From Nissolia schottii (lineage: Eukaryota; Streptophyta; Magnoliopsida; Fabales; Fabaceae): 64,000 bases of DNA. Of the stretch, positions 1 through 19,782 are shown piece after piece. Position 1 is the stretch's first letter; every line of letters begins with the position of its first letter. The stretch is from positions 12,381 to 76,380 of the forward strand of contig QANU01013676.1 of assembly GCA_003254905.1 (NCBI GenBank), written 5' to 3'. The notes below the pieces were generated by a model that was given only the letters and a program-made list of their open reading frames with translations, was not told where the DNA came from and made no database searches. The position numbers and the translations under genes are program-made.

Positions 1-242
1 TTTTTTTTTTAAAGAACCGGGTTGGGTCTAAGTGAACTGGGTTATGGGCTGATGGGTGGGTGAACCGGGTTGTGCCACGTCGCCACGTCAGTGGGGCTAA
101 CGGCCACGTCAGCACCGTCAGGTCCCAGACGTTAGCAGGGACTAAAATCAAATTTTGATATTTTACAGGGATCAAAACTTACACAGAGGAACTAAAACCA
201 AACTTTCCCAAATTACAGGGATGAAAAACTTAATTAACCCTT
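1..242. mobile_element. Right part of a MITE-like element cut by the window edge
   Basis: The segment holds CACGTCAG-type repeats around positions 75-115 and ends in a run of 'acagggat..aaaacttaattaaccctt'. That is the same style of terminus as the complete element at 8743-8975, which ends TTAATTAAGCC and has a CACGTCAGC centre. The left end lies outside the window, so no target duplication can be checked. Relatedness to the 8743 element is inferred by eye. Confidence 0.45.
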
Positions 243-792
243 AAAAAATTATAAATCCAAAATTGGGTCCATTAATGATTGGATTTGGTCAATTTTTTTA
301 TATGATGATCTAATGAATCGAACCAAATAGATTAGCTTGGTTCAGATTGATCAAATTTGATGGATTAGATCAATTCACTTTCACTCCTTACAAAATGGGT
401 CGGATTTATTTTGGAAGTATTGAAAGGAATTGAATTCTTGTGTCTTTCATTATGTTCAAAATCAAGGAATTAAATTCTGACCATAGGTTGTTCCACATCT
501 CTTTTATTTGTTTCCTCACAATCTGTACACGGGGGACTGTTATTGGTAACTACCTCTTTGGTATCTAACTTTTTTATTCTTAAAATATCCTTGCTTTTTA
601 TAGTTACTTATATTTCATAACTTTTTTAAAAGTTAATTTTAAAAATTTATATTAAAAAATAAATCTGTGTTTAATACATTCTTTTAATTACAAAATCCAT
701 AACAAGAAACAAACAAATAACTGACGATATTAAAGGAGATGATAGCGGAAAAAGGCAAAAGAAAATTTTCTCAACGCTGTCTTAATGAAAAA
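243..792. other. AT-rich spacer downstream of the CDPK gene
   Basis: No gene is visible. The part next to 793 should contain the 3' UTR and polyadenylation region of the minus-strand kinase gene, but I cannot place a poly(A) site with confidence. Confidence 0.4.
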
Positions 793-7960
<7,168 letters not shown>

Positions 7961-8733
7961 ACTGCTTCACAGCGAACTGTTTCGTGATCACAACTCACCA
8001 ACTCTCATCACTCGGATCCACGCCTACTCCATCTGTTAACACAACACACAAGATCCGGGCATGATCTTCGAGTCCTTTCAACAGTGTTCATCTAAGTCAA
8101 ACCCAGCATATTGCAACAAAATTTTAGGTATAACGAACAAATCCAAACATTCAAATACAAAAAGAGGGATATTCTTTTCGCTTTTTGATTAAAAAAAATG
8201 AAAAAGAAAAGAGTAAATACCCAATCAAAAACATTAATAACTAATGATTGATGTTATAAATTTCGCAACAAGCAATCATCGAAGTCCGTAGAATGCGAAG
8301 AGCGAGCCCTTGATAAGAAATGCGTCAGAAGAGCACAAATCAGAGATAATGAGCTCAAAAATAAATAAATAAATAAATATATTGGACAGATTCAAATGCA
8401 AAACAGAGAACGGAGAGCAGAGTAGCTAAAGAGACGAAGCATGAGAGAGCGGAAGAGGCTCGGCCGACCTTGACGTGACCAGGTCAATTGCGGTTGATTG
8501 GACTTAGGGTGGTTTCCGGTTGTATGTAGGGGACTGTGTCTTGAGTAAGCTCTTCGTTTATTTCCAAGTTTGCTATTTATTTATTTGTATAAAAGAATAA
8601 TAATATTATTAAGACACAGCATGCTTGTACAACGGAGTGGAGAAAGCGGCGTAAACGCGTTTCGGTCCGAATGGACCCACTAATCCCGGCCTTTGCGATG
8701 TTTTTTTTACTTAAAAAATTATGTTAATGAGGT
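7961..8733 (-). promoter_or_regulatory. Presumed 5' UTR and promoter region of the CDPK gene
   Basis: Non-coding DNA upstream of the CDPK start codon on the minus strand. It contains a short AAAT microsatellite near 8360-8380. I see no decisive TATA box or initiator, so the transcription start is not assigned. Confidence 0.35.
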
Positions 8734-8742
8734 TTAAAATTA

Positions 8743-8975
8743 GGCTTAATTAAATTTTTAACTCCGGTAAAGTTTTAAAGCTTATTTTTAGTCTTTTTGT
8801 AAAATTTTTAATAATTATGTCTGGCTGAGTTAACGGCGCTGACGTAGCGTGCTATGTGGCATAACAAAAATTTTACGTCACGTAATACGCCACGTCAGCG
8901 CCATTAATCCTGATCAGACATAGAGAATAAAAATAAATGTTGACATTTTACCGAGATTAAAAACTTAATTAAGCC
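8743..8975. mobile_element. Mutator-type foldback MITE, 233 bp
   Basis: The ends are inverted: GGCTTAATTAA at the left and TTAATTAAGCC at the right. The inverted similarity extends inward (CCGGTAAA against TTTACCGAG, and GGCGCTGACGTAGC against CACGTCAGCGCC). It is flanked by a 9-bp direct repeat TTAAAATTA (8734-8742 and 8976-8984). A 9-bp target duplication with long inverted ends is characteristic of Mutator-like elements. No coding capacity, so non-autonomous. Confidence 0.8.
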
Positions 8976-8984
8976 TTAAAATTA

Positions 8985-10593
8985 TGACTTCATTTATTCT
9001 AGCTCGGTTTCTCACCACACCAATTCTAGTGATTTTCTTGCGCTCTGACTGCTCTGGCCACTTTTGTTTTTTGTTTTTCATTTTAGAAGTTGTTATCCCA
9101 AATATTTTTATTGATATTTGGCTGTTGTAAAAACACTAGACGGATATAAGTGCACTGCACTACACGGAGAAACAATTTTTAAAATTGTTATTTAATTAAA
9201 ATCAGATATATTAACTTAATAATTTGTATTGTATGTTGTAATTTTAAATTTTATAATTGTATTTTTAATATATTTCTTACGTATATTATTCTAATTCAGT
9301 ACATAATTGTTGCTGTTGATAACTCAAGGTGAATATTCTTCTGCTTCAACTTCTTTTGGATATACCTATGCATGAAAGAGAACAAAAAACACACACAAAA
9401 AAAATGTTAGAGTTTGACTTTTTTTTATTTTATTTTATGAAAAACCGAGGTTAAAAGATCAAATATTAAAAGAAATTAAAGACAGACTAATTAGACTTTA
9501 GTGGAATTTGAGAGAGATGCTTGTGTTTAGGGTTTAAAGAATTTCATACTATAAATTAAACAAATGAGTTGCATTATAAAAAATAAAAAAAATAATTTAA
9601 AATTTAAAACGCAAAGATGAAGATGTAGAGATAAGAGAAGGGAACAATCAAGAGAGATGGCAAAATGATATGGAGTAACAAAATCTTTCAAAAACCCAAA
9701 AATTCACGCATATGTTACTAAGATACCACTTAATTCATTTAAAAAAAATTTAAATTAATTCATCAATTTAATCTATAAACATATATAACTTTGATTCCTT
9801 GAAACAAATAATCTGAAAATTTAATATTATTACACAATATATTCCATAACTAATACTAATGAAATTTTTAACAATTTGCAACAATAACTTTATTAACATT
9901 CACATTAATAACCAAAATCAACATTAAGTAGTACGATGTAAAAGAAAAAAAAAACCTAAACCAAAAATATCATGTCAAGAGCAAGTGTACACCAGAACAA
10001 CAAACAAAAATGTAAAGTCAAGAAACAACAATGGACCACAGAAGGATCCTCCTCCTTACATTGAAATCCAAAAACTAACATATAAAAAAAAAATTGAGCT
10101 TAATTTGTCGTTCTTTTTCAAGAAAAAATTTGAGCTTAATTTGTCGTTCTTTTTCAAGCTTTGGAGTCCTCAATATGGTATAGGACATCTTAGCATCACA
10201 TTTGTCTTCAAAGCACCAAATCAGATTGGGTAATTAGTTTTCACAATGCTCTTTTTCCTGTTGTGCAACAAAACATGAAAGAGTGATGAAGAAACGAGGG
10301 TGTAATAAAGTTGAAGAAACAACAATTGAAGTATACTTCCCAACAGTATACATAAAATAGAAACAATAAAATATCATTCTTCAAAAAGAGCCTTAGAAAG
10401 AACATCAAAGAAACTGAAGTTACCAGAAAATAAAAATAGAATGAATACCTGACACCAAGTTAGAGAATAAGCATCAAAGCATAGTTCTTGTGACCCTTAG
10501 GTACAGTTAGACCTGGTTTCTAAAATTCAGAAACTTTCTTCTATTGAAATTTTAAGTCCAAGTTGTTATATCAAAACTAGGGCCACTCCGTAA
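8985..10593. other. AT-rich intergenic DNA with a small tandem duplication
   Basis: No supported gene. The one structured feature is a 29-bp unit present twice (10094-10122 and 10130-10158) separated by a 7-bp A-rich spacer. Short reading frames here are low-complexity. Confidence 0.5.
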
Positions 10594-10599
10594 AGGTGT

Positions 10600-11530
10600 T
10601 TGAATAAAGAGAGATGTGAAAGCATTTACAGATTGAATAAGAGTTTTAGCAACCCTCTTAAAAAAAGTGGGGCAGTCGACCTTAAGAAATTAAGCTCCAG
10701 ATGAGGAGAAAGAGGTCGACCATAAGATGGTGAGATCTTGATAAGGATGAGAGGCGACCAAGATATATATATATTGTTGGCGACCTCTTTCAACCATCTA
10801 GTAAGAGAAAATTACTCTTATAAAGTGTTCCGTGAGGAAGCGAGTTGTGGAAAGACTTGAAAATTATAAAATGAGGTAGGTCAAATCAATGATCCTAAGG
10901 ACGTCAATCAATCTAGCGAGAAAAGATAATTGTTGGCGTCATATTTTGAATTAGAAATTTAAAGACGCAGTAGTTATTTGGAGCCAAAAGGGAAGTTAAT
11001 TAGAGAGAAGTTGCATCGCAGTTATGGGAAGGAACACTCAACAACGTGGGACAGAAACCGTAGAGGTCAACCGCACCAAGGACACATGGCAAGCATACAT
11101 GAAGACTTTAATCTATATAAATAGGCACAATTAGTGTAGAATTTGTTTTCAGAATGCACACTTGAAACACTTCACACACTCAACATCCCTTGCGACATCA
11201 CCAGTGCACGAGGAAAATCAAGTAATTTTCCATTTTTACTTGTTTTTCTTGTCATTTCAAATCCTAGGAGTAGTATTCAATTTATGTTCTTTACTTAGTT
11301 TCTCTTTTAAGTCAAGAACTTTGTATTCGTTATCATATAATCAAAGTTGTTCTTGATCTTTGTTTCTATTAAATACTTTGATTTACTTTGTGCGCACCTC
11401 TTTGGTTCTTAAGTTCTTGATCTCTAAACCTATGTTTCCAATCAAACGTTCTCTCTTTGGAACTTGCCCATTAAGGGAATTGGGATCAATTCCCCAAATT
11501 GAGAATTCGAACCAAACTTTTATGGTGAAA
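10600..11530 (+). mobile_element. Possible degraded LTR segment with a core promoter
   Basis: The segment has GGTCGACC-type motifs, a strong TATA box (TATATAAATA, 11114-11123) and a downstream CA-rich leader (TTCACACACTCAACATCCC), an arrangement common in plant LTRs. No paired LTR, primer site or target duplication was found, and the boundaries are unknown. An orphan host promoter is an alternative. Confidence 0.3.
11114..11123 (+). promoter_or_regulatory. TATA box of the LTR-like segment
   Basis: TATATAAATA followed after about 30 bases by a plausible start region. There is no recognised gene downstream, so this is a sequence match only. Confidence 0.35.
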
Positions 11531-11818
11531 GGTCCTTAACTTGTTATTGACCAAATTCCCATAAAACAAATTGCCACTCCTGGTGGGGCATAAGTTTGTA
11601 AGAATTTAGTTTGGATATTCTTGTGTCCTTTTTTAGGCTCCCGCAAAGTGGTACTGTATTGTTGGAAATGTCTTTTGCAGATGTAAATGTTAGGGAAGGT
11701 GAGGTTATAAATTTTGTTCACCATTCATTGCTTATGTCAACGGATATCCTATATTGACACAAGTAACACAAGGAAGAGAAGAGAGGAGTATCCTAATAAC
11801 ACCTCCTACGAGTAATAT

Positions 11819-13300
11819 CACTACAAGAAATTTGACTATTACCGTCCAAACTTTACTGTCAGACACAAAGCCGATGGTATTACCGTCGGACAATGAAATA
11901 TATTCGACGATAACCGGTTCACCAAAAAATAACCAAGAAGAAAGAACCATATTACCGTCGATTGACCACACTGCCGATAATATAAACAGTAATTGTTCGC
12001 GAGAAAAGGTGTGAAAAACTTTACCGTCGGTAAAAGCAGACGGTAAAGTACCATCAATCGTAAACTGCCACGTTTTCACCACTGTACCTTACCCGTCAGT
12101 CAAGTCCGACGGTAATAGCCTCAGACGTAACCGGCGCGTTATCCCCAACGTTCAAACCAGAATTAAATGGTTGGTGTCACTGACGGTAACGCCTCGGATT
12201 ACTCGTCTTCCCCAACCTTCAAAGCAATAATAAATACTATCTATTACCGATATGTTACCGTCGGGAAAAACCGACGATGAGCTCCTAGTAAAAACTCGTC
12301 TCCTCCAACGTTCAAAGTTCAAACCATCATTAAATAGTGTTCGTTACCGATGCGTTACCTTCGATTAAGTCCGACGATAAGGGGAACCCGATTGCTTTAA
12401 AAGCCCCTCCATCGCAGAGGCTCTTCTCTCCTCTCCAAACTCTCTCAAACTCTTTCACACTCACCAAGCCACCATTTATACAACCCTCTCACAGCTGTCG
12501 TCGCCTGCATGCAGCAGCTCTATCGGGGCATCAAATCAGGGAAGAAGTATGGGGAAGAAGAATATGATTTTCTCTATGCAATTGAGTGCATTCTTCCTTC
12601 TACGAAAGTCGTGCTCTATCGAGGCATAAAATCGGGCAGGTGAAGAAGTATGGGGAAGAAGAATATATGGTTTATGGTTTAGGCAATAAAGTGCATTCTT
12701 CCCTCTACAAATGCCATCATACTTCTCGTCGGTGTAACGAGTGCATGCGAAGGTAACATTTTCCTCGCATCCATCACCATGCATAATTGATGAGTCTCAC
12801 AACCTCTCTAACCCCACGAATCAGGATAGCGACCTTGAAGCTAAACCAAGATGGCGACCTTGAAGCTAAACTGGGATGGCGACCTTGAAGCTAAACCTTT
12901 TAATTAATGTAGTTTTTTTAATTATTTAGTTTGTAATATATATGTTATATTTAATTAGAAGTTTTTTAATTTCTTAGTTTGTTATTTTATGCAATTAATA
13001 ATATTTATGTTATATCAAAATCAATAATAATTAAATTAAAAATAAAAAATAATTTTAAAAATAAATTAAAGGTCTAAAAGTAAAAATCTGTAATTGCGAA
13101 TAAATAATAATTAATGAAAAAAATTATATGTTAAATAAAAATATAAAAAAAACAAACAAAGACGTTACCGTCGGTAGTCAGACGACGGCAATCACCAACG
13201 GTAAAGCACTAACCCTAAACCCTAAATAGTTACCGTCGGACTATGCCGACGATAATAAAGTCTGAGCATCCAAATACAGCTGTATGAGGGGATTCGGTGG
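11819..13300. mobile_element. Partial CACTA (CMC) transposon, one terminus plus subterminal repeats
   Basis: Position 11819 begins CACTACAAGAAA, the canonical terminus of plant CACTA elements. It is followed by many subterminal copies of TTACCGTCGG/CCGACGGTAA-like motifs in both orientations (11845-12370). More copies occur near 13160-13255, probably the subterminal region of the other end. The matching right terminus (TTTCTTGTAGTG) is not visible, so the right boundary is approximate. No transposase reading frame is recognisable; the interior has only short frames around 12340-12780. Probably a truncated non-autonomous copy. Confidence 0.65.
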
Positions 13301-13430
13301 CTCAATGACCCCGTGTCTGGTCCGCAATCGCCGCGCAATCTGTAACAATAACAATTAACATTAAAAAATAAATAAATAACAACTATATTTTATTGCGTTT
13401 ATTTATTTTTTTGTTAAAGCTATTACACAT

Positions 13431-14014
13431 TAGGGTTAGGGTATGTTTCAATATAATAATAAAATATGTTTTATGACTATGTTTCAATATAATAATAAAA
13501 TATGTTTGAGTACAAACCATGAATATTTAGTGTTTAGGGTTAATCTTGGTGTTATGATTAAGGTTAGGCTTAAAGTTAGGGTTAGGATTAGTGTTAGGGG
13601 TTATGGTTAAGGTTTAGGGTTTAAGGTTAGTTATAAGGTTAGGGTTAGGGTTTATGGTTAAGATTTATGGTTAAGGTTTATGGTTAGGGTTAGGGTTAGT
13701 GTTAGGGTTTATGGTTCATGTTTAAGGTTAGGGTTAAGATTTATGGTCAAGGTTTAGGGTTTAGGGTTTAAGGTTAGGGTTAGGGTTAGGGTTTATGGTT
13801 AAGGTTTAGTGTTAGGGTTTAGGGTTAGGGTTAGGGTTAGGATTTATAGTTAGGGTTAGGGTTTATGGTTAAGGTTTAGGATTAGGATTTATAGTTAAGG
13901 TTAAGGTTTATGTTAAGGTTTAGGATTTAGGGTTAGGGTTTATGGTTAAGGTTTAAGGTTAGGGTTTATGGTTAGACTTAGGGTTTAGGGTTTAGGTTTA
14001 TGGTTAGGGTTAGG
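13431..14014 (+). repeat. Interstitial telomere-like repeat tract, left part
   Basis: Degenerate tandem repeats of TTAGGG/TTTAGGG interspersed with variants such as TTTATGG and TTAAGG, densest from 13530 to 14014. The left fringe holds a duplicated AT-rich unit (tatgtttcaatataataataa) at about 13442 and 13480. An LTR element interrupts the tract at 14020; it resumes at 20754 and again at 30178. Confidence 0.85.
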
Positions 14015-14592
14015 GTTAGTGTAACATCCCATTTTTTTCTTTCTGACGAAGGATTTCGCGTAATAGATATACACGAGCCAGTTATTTAGACTGGAAAATT
14101 TAATCACAAATTTTATCTCCTAAAAATACCAGTCAAAATAATGGTTTCGCGATCACGCGGAACTTCGTGAGATCCGGATCAATTTTCGGTCATCGCCAGA
14201 ATTTAATTACGTATCAAAGGTGGGTAAAACACACTTTTATGAAAATAAATTTACGAATACCTAGGATTACCTTAAATTCCTTATTAGAAAAATTTCTAGA
14301 TGAAGATTATACGTCCAGAAAATTTTTAGGACACCCGTACACGAAAAGTTAATGACCAAACACAATCAAACACGACCGAAATTTCATAAGAAAAAAACAC
14401 ACACACACACACTCGGCCAGGAGCTAAATGGTCCATGGCACACATACACAAATACACCAAAGTCAACAAAGCTTATCCATATTGCCATATAATATGCCAC
14501 CTATGGACTTGTCATCTTATTTTCATTTCTTTTTCTTTTAATTTTTGGGAAAAAATTGGCTAAATTGAAGAGCAAGGCCATGGACATGAGCC

Positions 14593-14600
14593 TATAAATA
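14593..14600 (+). promoter_or_regulatory. LTR TATA box (E1)
   Basis: CCTATAAATAGG about 570 bp into the LTR. The same box is found at a comparable place in most sister LTRs, so it is the likely RNA start region of this family. Confidence 0.5.
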
Positions 14601-17319
14601 GGTCATCTGTCGTGCTTCCAATTCATTTGTGAATTTTTTCCAAAAAACGTTCCTCTCACGCACTCGTCGTTACACTGACACAGCAGAAAAAAATCAAGCC
14701 TCACTACACGGCCTCGCTATGGCTTTCCCCATAATTTTCTCATCACTTTCTCTTTTATTTTCTCCCTAAAAATTGAGTCCTCATCTCATGTTTTCTCTTG
14801 AGCAAAAGTGACCAAAAGGCTTTGGAAACACCGAGGCTCTCCAAGAGACTTTCTGCGAAGTTTCTTAGAATCATCGTAGAGGTGGGTAATTCGACAACCT
14901 ACTGTCTAAGTGGCATATTTATGATGTTTTATGTATGAATATTGTTATGTATATGTTGTTTATATTGTTGTTTTTTGTTTGGAAAACTGCTGGTGTTTAT
15001 CTGTGACTTTGTCAAGATTTAGGTATACCTAGGTTTGAAATAGAAAAAGAGTAAGTTTGAGCAGGAACTATGGGCTGGGATTTTTATCATGAAAAACTAA
15101 CATCATTTTTGGAATCTACTCAAAAAATTTGGTGGGTTGTTAAGTTTTATGATTTTTAGAGCCTTGATGAATTTCTGAAGCAAAACAAGTAAAACGGTGT
15201 TTTTGGGCGAGCAAGGGAAAAACGGGAATTTTGGAAAAATGGACTGAAAATCTGGGTTGGTTTTCATGAAAAATGGGTTAAGTGCTATCAAAAACCTTTG
15301 GGTCAAGACTTAAGCCCTTCGGGTTTTTGATAACTAAAATTCCAAAGAAAATTGGGATTTACGGGTAAAAAATAGTGTTTTAGGCTAAGAGTCCCCCCAT
15401 GCATAAGATATGTGTTAAATGTTATATTATGTGGAAGTGTCGAGTCACATCAAGTGAAACAGTATCATGATGCCCTGACAATCAGGAATAGAGAGCACAA
15501 GAATTTGTACATAGGTAATACAAAGAATAAAGACTCCCCTATCACCTAGTAAAACTAGATAAAGCTACTCAGGACCAGTATGGACTAAAACAAGTAGAAA
15601 CTTTAGTACATATTGACACTTAGAGATATCCCGAGTGGCCTGGAATCATAAATGAAACGAAAATGAATAGTTATGCCCATAGGATTCCCGCTGAGGACGC
15701 AACGTTCTCACCCCCCACACCTTTGTGGTTTCAGGCGGCGATTACGATGGGTACACTAGTGGGGGCAAGGCATCGCGGGACGTGTAACACCCCTAGCTAA
15801 CTGCTTACGCTTAAGTCGTATGCAACGCTCATTAGGTTGTTAAGTAATTGGGGGGAATATTTATAGTCCTTTATTACTTTCGAAAATACTTGATTAAGGA
15901 AAATATGGACCAATTTTAAACTTTTTTTGCTTGTGCTTCACTATTAAAGTATGAGCCGCGTGTGAACAAGTTATATACAATACAAGCGATAGAGTCTTGG
16001 GCTTACGACTAGTAATCATAGTATGAGCAGTTAAATAAGCAAGTACGTGGTCCATCACACGTATTCACAACGATCCACATAGTATTATAGTAATTAACAT
16101 ATCCATATCATCTCTATCAAAATACATGTTTCAATTTTATAACAACAAGTCCATCTAACGCGCAACTTTACTAGCCCGTCTTCACAGCCCTAGAGTCTTG
16201 CCCTTCTGATACTGGTGTCCAGCACAATACTTCAGTGTTCCTCCTGTTGCTCCTCATAGCCCTCGTCTGCCCCTGGAATTATGAGCGAGTGGGGGTGAGA
16301 ACGTTCGTCCTCAGTGGGGTACCTTAGCATGGGGTTTACTTCTTTATCTCGCTTATGAACCAGGCCACTCAGGAGATCTCTAGGTGTTCATGAATACTAC
16401 ATTCCTACTGATTATTATCGCTCATCCTACTGCTGAATAGCTTTATCTATTTTACTATGTGACAGGGGATCTTAGTCTTTTCCTTATCTAGGTTCTCGTG
16501 CTTACTAACTTTATGCGTTTATACATTTAGGCCGTCTCGAGCGTTCCCTTGACGATACTTACACATTATGTCTACTTGAATTCATATACTCATACATCAC
16601 ATATTCATATCTTATGCATGAGGGACTTTGGGATTCTCTTACGTTTTCGGTAAGACTTGGGGACCGGGGTTACGTCCTTCTTGTTACCGTTAGTCTGCCA
16701 CCCTTGTAGTCGTGGCCGTCCGGCTACAACCGCTTCGTTTCCCATACTGACCACGACCAGGTAGTGCTCTATCCTTAGTGGTTGCGAACCACCAATGGAG
16801 AACTTGGATCCATTTATCAACTATCAGTAGGGCAAACCATCCACCTTGCAGGATGGCACGAGGCCCATCCTTTCGATGCAACCAGGCGTGGACTCATTCA
16901 ACATCATCATTATCATTATCATTGCTTAGGTGTGACGTCACCCTCATCATTTTTCTTTTCTTTCTTTTCATTTATCATCATTGACCAATCCATCTTGCTG
17001 GACTGGTGAGGGGCGTGTCCGTAGACATGCCAAGAGAGGGAATTCTTATTATATAACTATGTACTTGTCTTAAGGTACACCGAACCCTTGGTGGCAGGAA
17101 CCTTCTTAGAACATCACTTGTTCCCTAACGTTTAATTATGATTTTTAAGCATTAGGTGATGACTTTCTAGTTATCTCAGGGTGTCCTAACCCTTAAATGA
17201 CCACCCTGCCTTCATGATGCATTTTGTCCTAAGTACAATCAGCAGTTACTTTCAGATATTTTTCAAAGTCTCTGTGCTAGTTGGAACATGTAGAAAAGTT
17301 AAAGTCTTTAAGTTCTTTG

Positions 17320-19256
17320 TGTTGGTCTTGGTAACCAATACCCAAGAGGGGGGTGAATTGGGTATTTAAGAAATTATTCTAATTTTGACAAATATTGCAT
17401 TTTCATGCAATCAACGTTACTACGCAGCGGAATATAACAATTAAAGATTATATGCATGCTCAATTATGTTTGTAATAAAACAATAAGATCAATAGAGCAA
17501 CTTATAAACAATTATCAATAGATGCAATTCTCATATGTGCAAGACAATAATATAAGTTTGCACTAAATAAAGAGATAGAGTTAGAGAGATTACAAACAGT
17601 GATTTATCTTGATTTGACCACCCTTGTGATCTACGTCCAGTCCCCAAGCGTTTTGCTCAAGATTTCTCCACTATCATCAAGCTTCTAACTTAGGTGCCTG
17701 ACAAACCTTTGCATCCAAGAGCACTCCTCACACTTAGGATCCCCCACCTTTGTGTAGAAGCCTCAAGAACCAAACCTTAGGAATACAACACCCTAAGAAA
17801 CTAGAGGGATACCTCACCCTCTTTACAAGTGTATGAAAATTTTGTGTTTGATAAGAAACTCTCTCAAGAGTAGATAATACAAATTGAAGCTCTATAGGAA
17901 TATTGACAATATCTCTCTTTTGCTCTTAAGATGATGGAAAATATTAATCCGTTGATAGAATGAAGTATAAGAATGATGGGAGTGAAGAGCTTAGTTAGAA
18001 ATGAGAGTTTAATGGGTATTTATAGGGTTTCTAAGTGTACTAGCCGTTTATAGCCGTTACCCATTATTTTAATCACTTTTATCCATTGAAAAACTAGCCG
18101 TTTTTGGCTTCAGGACTCGAGTCATTCGAATGACTCATTAGAATTCATTTGAATGACTGATGTAATGTAGCCGTTGGGGCCTCTGATGACAGAGTCATTC
18201 GAATGACCTATTCTTGAGTCATTCGAATGACTCAACAAAATGACTTGCTCTACAAATTTGTAGATCTTTCTCTTAACTTTAAGTAGCAATTTGAACCACC
18301 TCAATTGGAGTTCTGTAGCTCAAGATATCATCATTTTACTAACTGCTGTGCAAGTCACTTTGTTGAGCACGCCACTCATCCATTTTCTTATCTTTCTTGA
18401 TTCCTAAGTTTGTCTAATTCATTTTACGTCCTAGAATCAATTAAGATCATTTAAGAGCATCATCCTAAGAGTTTAGAGAGAGATATATATCAATTTTCCT
18501 TTGACAAGAATACCTTAAGTCCTAAGAAACTATTTCCCTTTTTACCGTTTGCTTGGACTTGGTATTCTTCATGAATCCTATCTTCGGCATTACCATGTTC
18601 TTCATGGAATTGACATTTCATGCTTCGCCTTTTGACTTTGGGCATCATATGAATGTTCCTTCTTGTTCCATCTTGTTCTTGATGCCTTGGACTTTCCTAT
18701 ACACAAGATAATTCACTAGAAAGTATAGTTAGTCCAATGTGTTCCAATATCTTCATATGCATATATAGATTAATCAATGCATCATACATATACAATTAGG
18801 CAAAGATCAAATTATATTAATCAAATAATATTCTTTGCCTAGCATGCATGCATTGTAACACTATAGCACTTGATATTCATGCATATACACATATAGACAT
18901 AAATATATCCAATAGTTAATCCATCAAGCACATATAGAGAGTTATTGGATATGTTCTCAAAAGGTTTTTTCTCATATATCTTGTATGATGTGTAAGCTAT
19001 ATGATTACCATCAAGTTCAATCATACAAGATCAAATGTATTCTATTTAGCATATAACATCCTTTTGCCATCTAATTGTTATTATCTATTTGTTGTGTACT
19101 TTTTGTTATCATCAAGATATAGAACAACTAGAAAAACCTAGTTCTACAAATATAAGCATATACAATAAGCATAGACAATTAGAGCATATTGTATTTGTCA
19201 TCATCAAAACATATTGTATTAGACAATTGGAACAACTAGGGAAACCGACTTCCACA
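17320..19256. mobile_element. Copia-like solo LTR (1937 bp) inside I1
   Basis: Starts TGTTGGTCTTGGTAACCAAT and ends GACTTCCACA, with the TG...CA rule satisfied. It is flanked by exact CTTTG duplications (17315-17319 and 19257-19261). The start sequence, including ACCCAAGAGGGGGGTG, resembles LTR starts I associate with plant Ty1/copia elements (established pattern, not searched). No internal region or partner LTR. It is the third nesting level: tract, E1, I1, this element. Confidence 0.8.
18115..18235. repeat. Palindrome array with ATTCGAAT core in the copia-like LTR
   Basis: Four copies of a palindrome built on AGTCATTCGAATGACT (near 18121, 18150 degenerate, 18192 and 18220) in about 120 bp. 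The same core forms an array in an unrelated LTR at 45540-45725. Confidence 0.75.
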
Positions 19257-19774
19257 CTTTGATGGTTATTCGAATGTCAAGGCTTAGTCATTCGAATAAC
19301 ATGAAAATTGGGCCCTTGAGTTGTCAAAATCACATAACTTCAGGTCAGGCTGCTCAGCGGGTCGCTTAGTGCATTGTTGGGTAAATAACTCTAGCGTTAA
19401 AATTATTTTCATAAACCTAAGGCCTTTGCACACAGTTCCAATCAGTACAGTTATATTGTTTTAACATTAAAACTACTCAAAATCATTTTTACAACTTTAT
19501 CTCTATATTTTTCACATAAAATCTACTACGTTATATTTTCATATAAACATATATAAAATATCATAATAAACTACATAGACAATGGGTCTACGATTACCCA
19601 CTTCCTAAGCTCTTTCTGAATCGGTGAAAGTGATGAGAAAAATCTCCTCTTCACGTTGGTATGTTCCTCCTATTTTTCCTGAGTCCGGCAGCGTAACCGC
19701 GATGTGCACGAACAGAACCGACAGTGTGTGAAAACGAAAGAAATTATGTGAAAGTGGAGCAGCATCCCTCAGGG

Positions 19775-19782
19775 TATTTATA
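19775..19782 (-). promoter_or_regulatory. LTR TATA box (I1)
   Basis: TATTTATA on plus, reading TATAAATA on minus, within GGGTATTTATAGCCCC. Equivalent to the TATA boxes of the sister LTRs. Confidence 0.45.

Noticed and set aside
13431..14014. True telomere end
   Set aside because: Repeats are degenerate and mixed (TTAGGG, TTTAGGG, TTTATGG), and the tract continues at 20754 and 30178 into ordinary DNA, so it is interstitial.
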